From Microbispora hainanensis (GTDB taxonomy: Bacteria > Actinomycetota > Actinomycetes > Streptosporangiales > Streptosporangiaceae), in contig NZ_VIRM01000070.1 of the NCBI RefSeq assembly GCF_006874475.1, positions 1 to 39,206 of the forward strand: a DNA stretch of 39,206 bases. Reading direction: 5' to 3'. Shown here piece after piece: positions 39,022 through 39,206 of this stretch. The position numbers and the translations under genes were made by a program. The number at the start of each line of letters is the position of its first letter. Position 1 is the stretch's first letter. The notes below the pieces were generated by a model that had not been told where the DNA came from, did no database searches, and saw only the letters and a program-made list of their open reading frames with translations.

Positions 39022-39206
39022 GTGCGGTATGCGCAAGGCGGCGGCTTCACCCCCCAGGAGCAGCGGCGCCGCGAGGAGGTACGGCTGCAAGCAGCCGAGA
39101 TGTTCGAGCAGGGGGTCACGAACGCGGCGGTAGCCCGGACGTTGCGGGTCACCCATAGGTCGGTGGAGCGGTGGCGGCGCGCCTGGCGCGAGGGCGGCAC
39201 AGCCGG
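39022..39206 (+). CDS. IS630-type transposase, N-terminal part (runs off the right edge)
   Basis: The frame from GTG 39022 to the window end encodes 61 residues: 'RYAQGGGFTPQEQRRRE' followed by 'LQAAEMFEQGVTNAAVAR', 'LRVTHRSVERWRRAWRE' and 'GGTA'. This is the typical beginning of IS630-type transposases in actinomycetes, with a helix-turn-helix that binds the element's ends. The catalytic DDE part lies outside the window, so activity cannot be judged. The left end of the element probably lies within 38,946-39,021, after the accessory gene's stop, but I cannot define the inverted repeat or the TA duplication without the right end. Confidence 0.78.
   Translation, partial: MRYAQGGGFTPQEQRRREEVRLQAAEMFEQGVTNAAVARTLRVTHRSVERWRRAWREGGTA

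Overview
The window is high-GC actinomycete DNA. The gene families point to a filamentous, multicellular actinobacterium, and Streptosporangiales is my guess from general style only. They are a BTAD regulator, a HATPase_c_2 anti-sigma-like protein, TPR/HTH regulators, and giant secreted RHS/YD-repeat proteins with DNRLRE modules. I found no rRNA, tRNA or CRISPR array.

Layout. (1) 1-1022: the end of a BTAD-type regulator, followed by a decayed ISL3-type transposase remnant (1135-1305). (2) 1433-9943, minus strand: a polymorphic-toxin locus. It has a 2696-aa secreted RHS protein with an internal LamG domain, a Lys/Ser-rich linker carrying a 3 x 30-bp tandem repeat, a HINT domain and a small unidentified toxin tip. 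A 120-aa putative immunity gene follows, and a 13-bp perfect hairpin separates the two. (3) 10664-18768, minus strand: eight tightly packed genes, most overlapping by 1-4 nt. In transcription order they are a Gfo/Idh/MocA-like protein, two SPASM-like radical SAM enzymes, a UDP-galactopyranose-mutase-like flavoprotein, a WbqC-family protein, a DegT/StrS-type PLP enzyme, a sugar nucleotidyltransferase and a MurG-like glycosyltransferase. This looks like a complete route from an unusual (amino)sugar to a glycoconjugate, and it is the best candidate for an undescribed pathway. (4) 18867-23469: a HATPase plus small-protein pair on the minus strand, divergent from a plus-strand set in which two paralogous HTH/TPR regulators flank an APH-type phosphotransferase. 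(5) 23698-36191, minus strand: a second polymorphic-toxin locus. It has a roughly 4077-aa RHS protein with an SpvB-like N-terminal part, and a duplicated DNRLRE/Ig-like block inserted into the YD-repeat shell. Its C-terminal tip resembles the CdiA tRNA-nuclease family, and an overlapping 86-aa Cys-rich putative immunity gene follows. (6) 36614-39206: an NAD-dependent epimerase-like gene (minus), a 272-aa accessory protein with a palindromic operator-like site (plus), and the first part of an IS630-type transposase running off the right edge.

Two RHS toxin loci bracket the sugar operon, its regulators and the kinase. Transposase remnants or starts lie at about 1.2 kb, 23.5 kb and 39 kb, so the window reads as an accessory, recombination-prone region. 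No searches were run. Family names rest on motifs visible in the translations, and substrate-level functions are inference.
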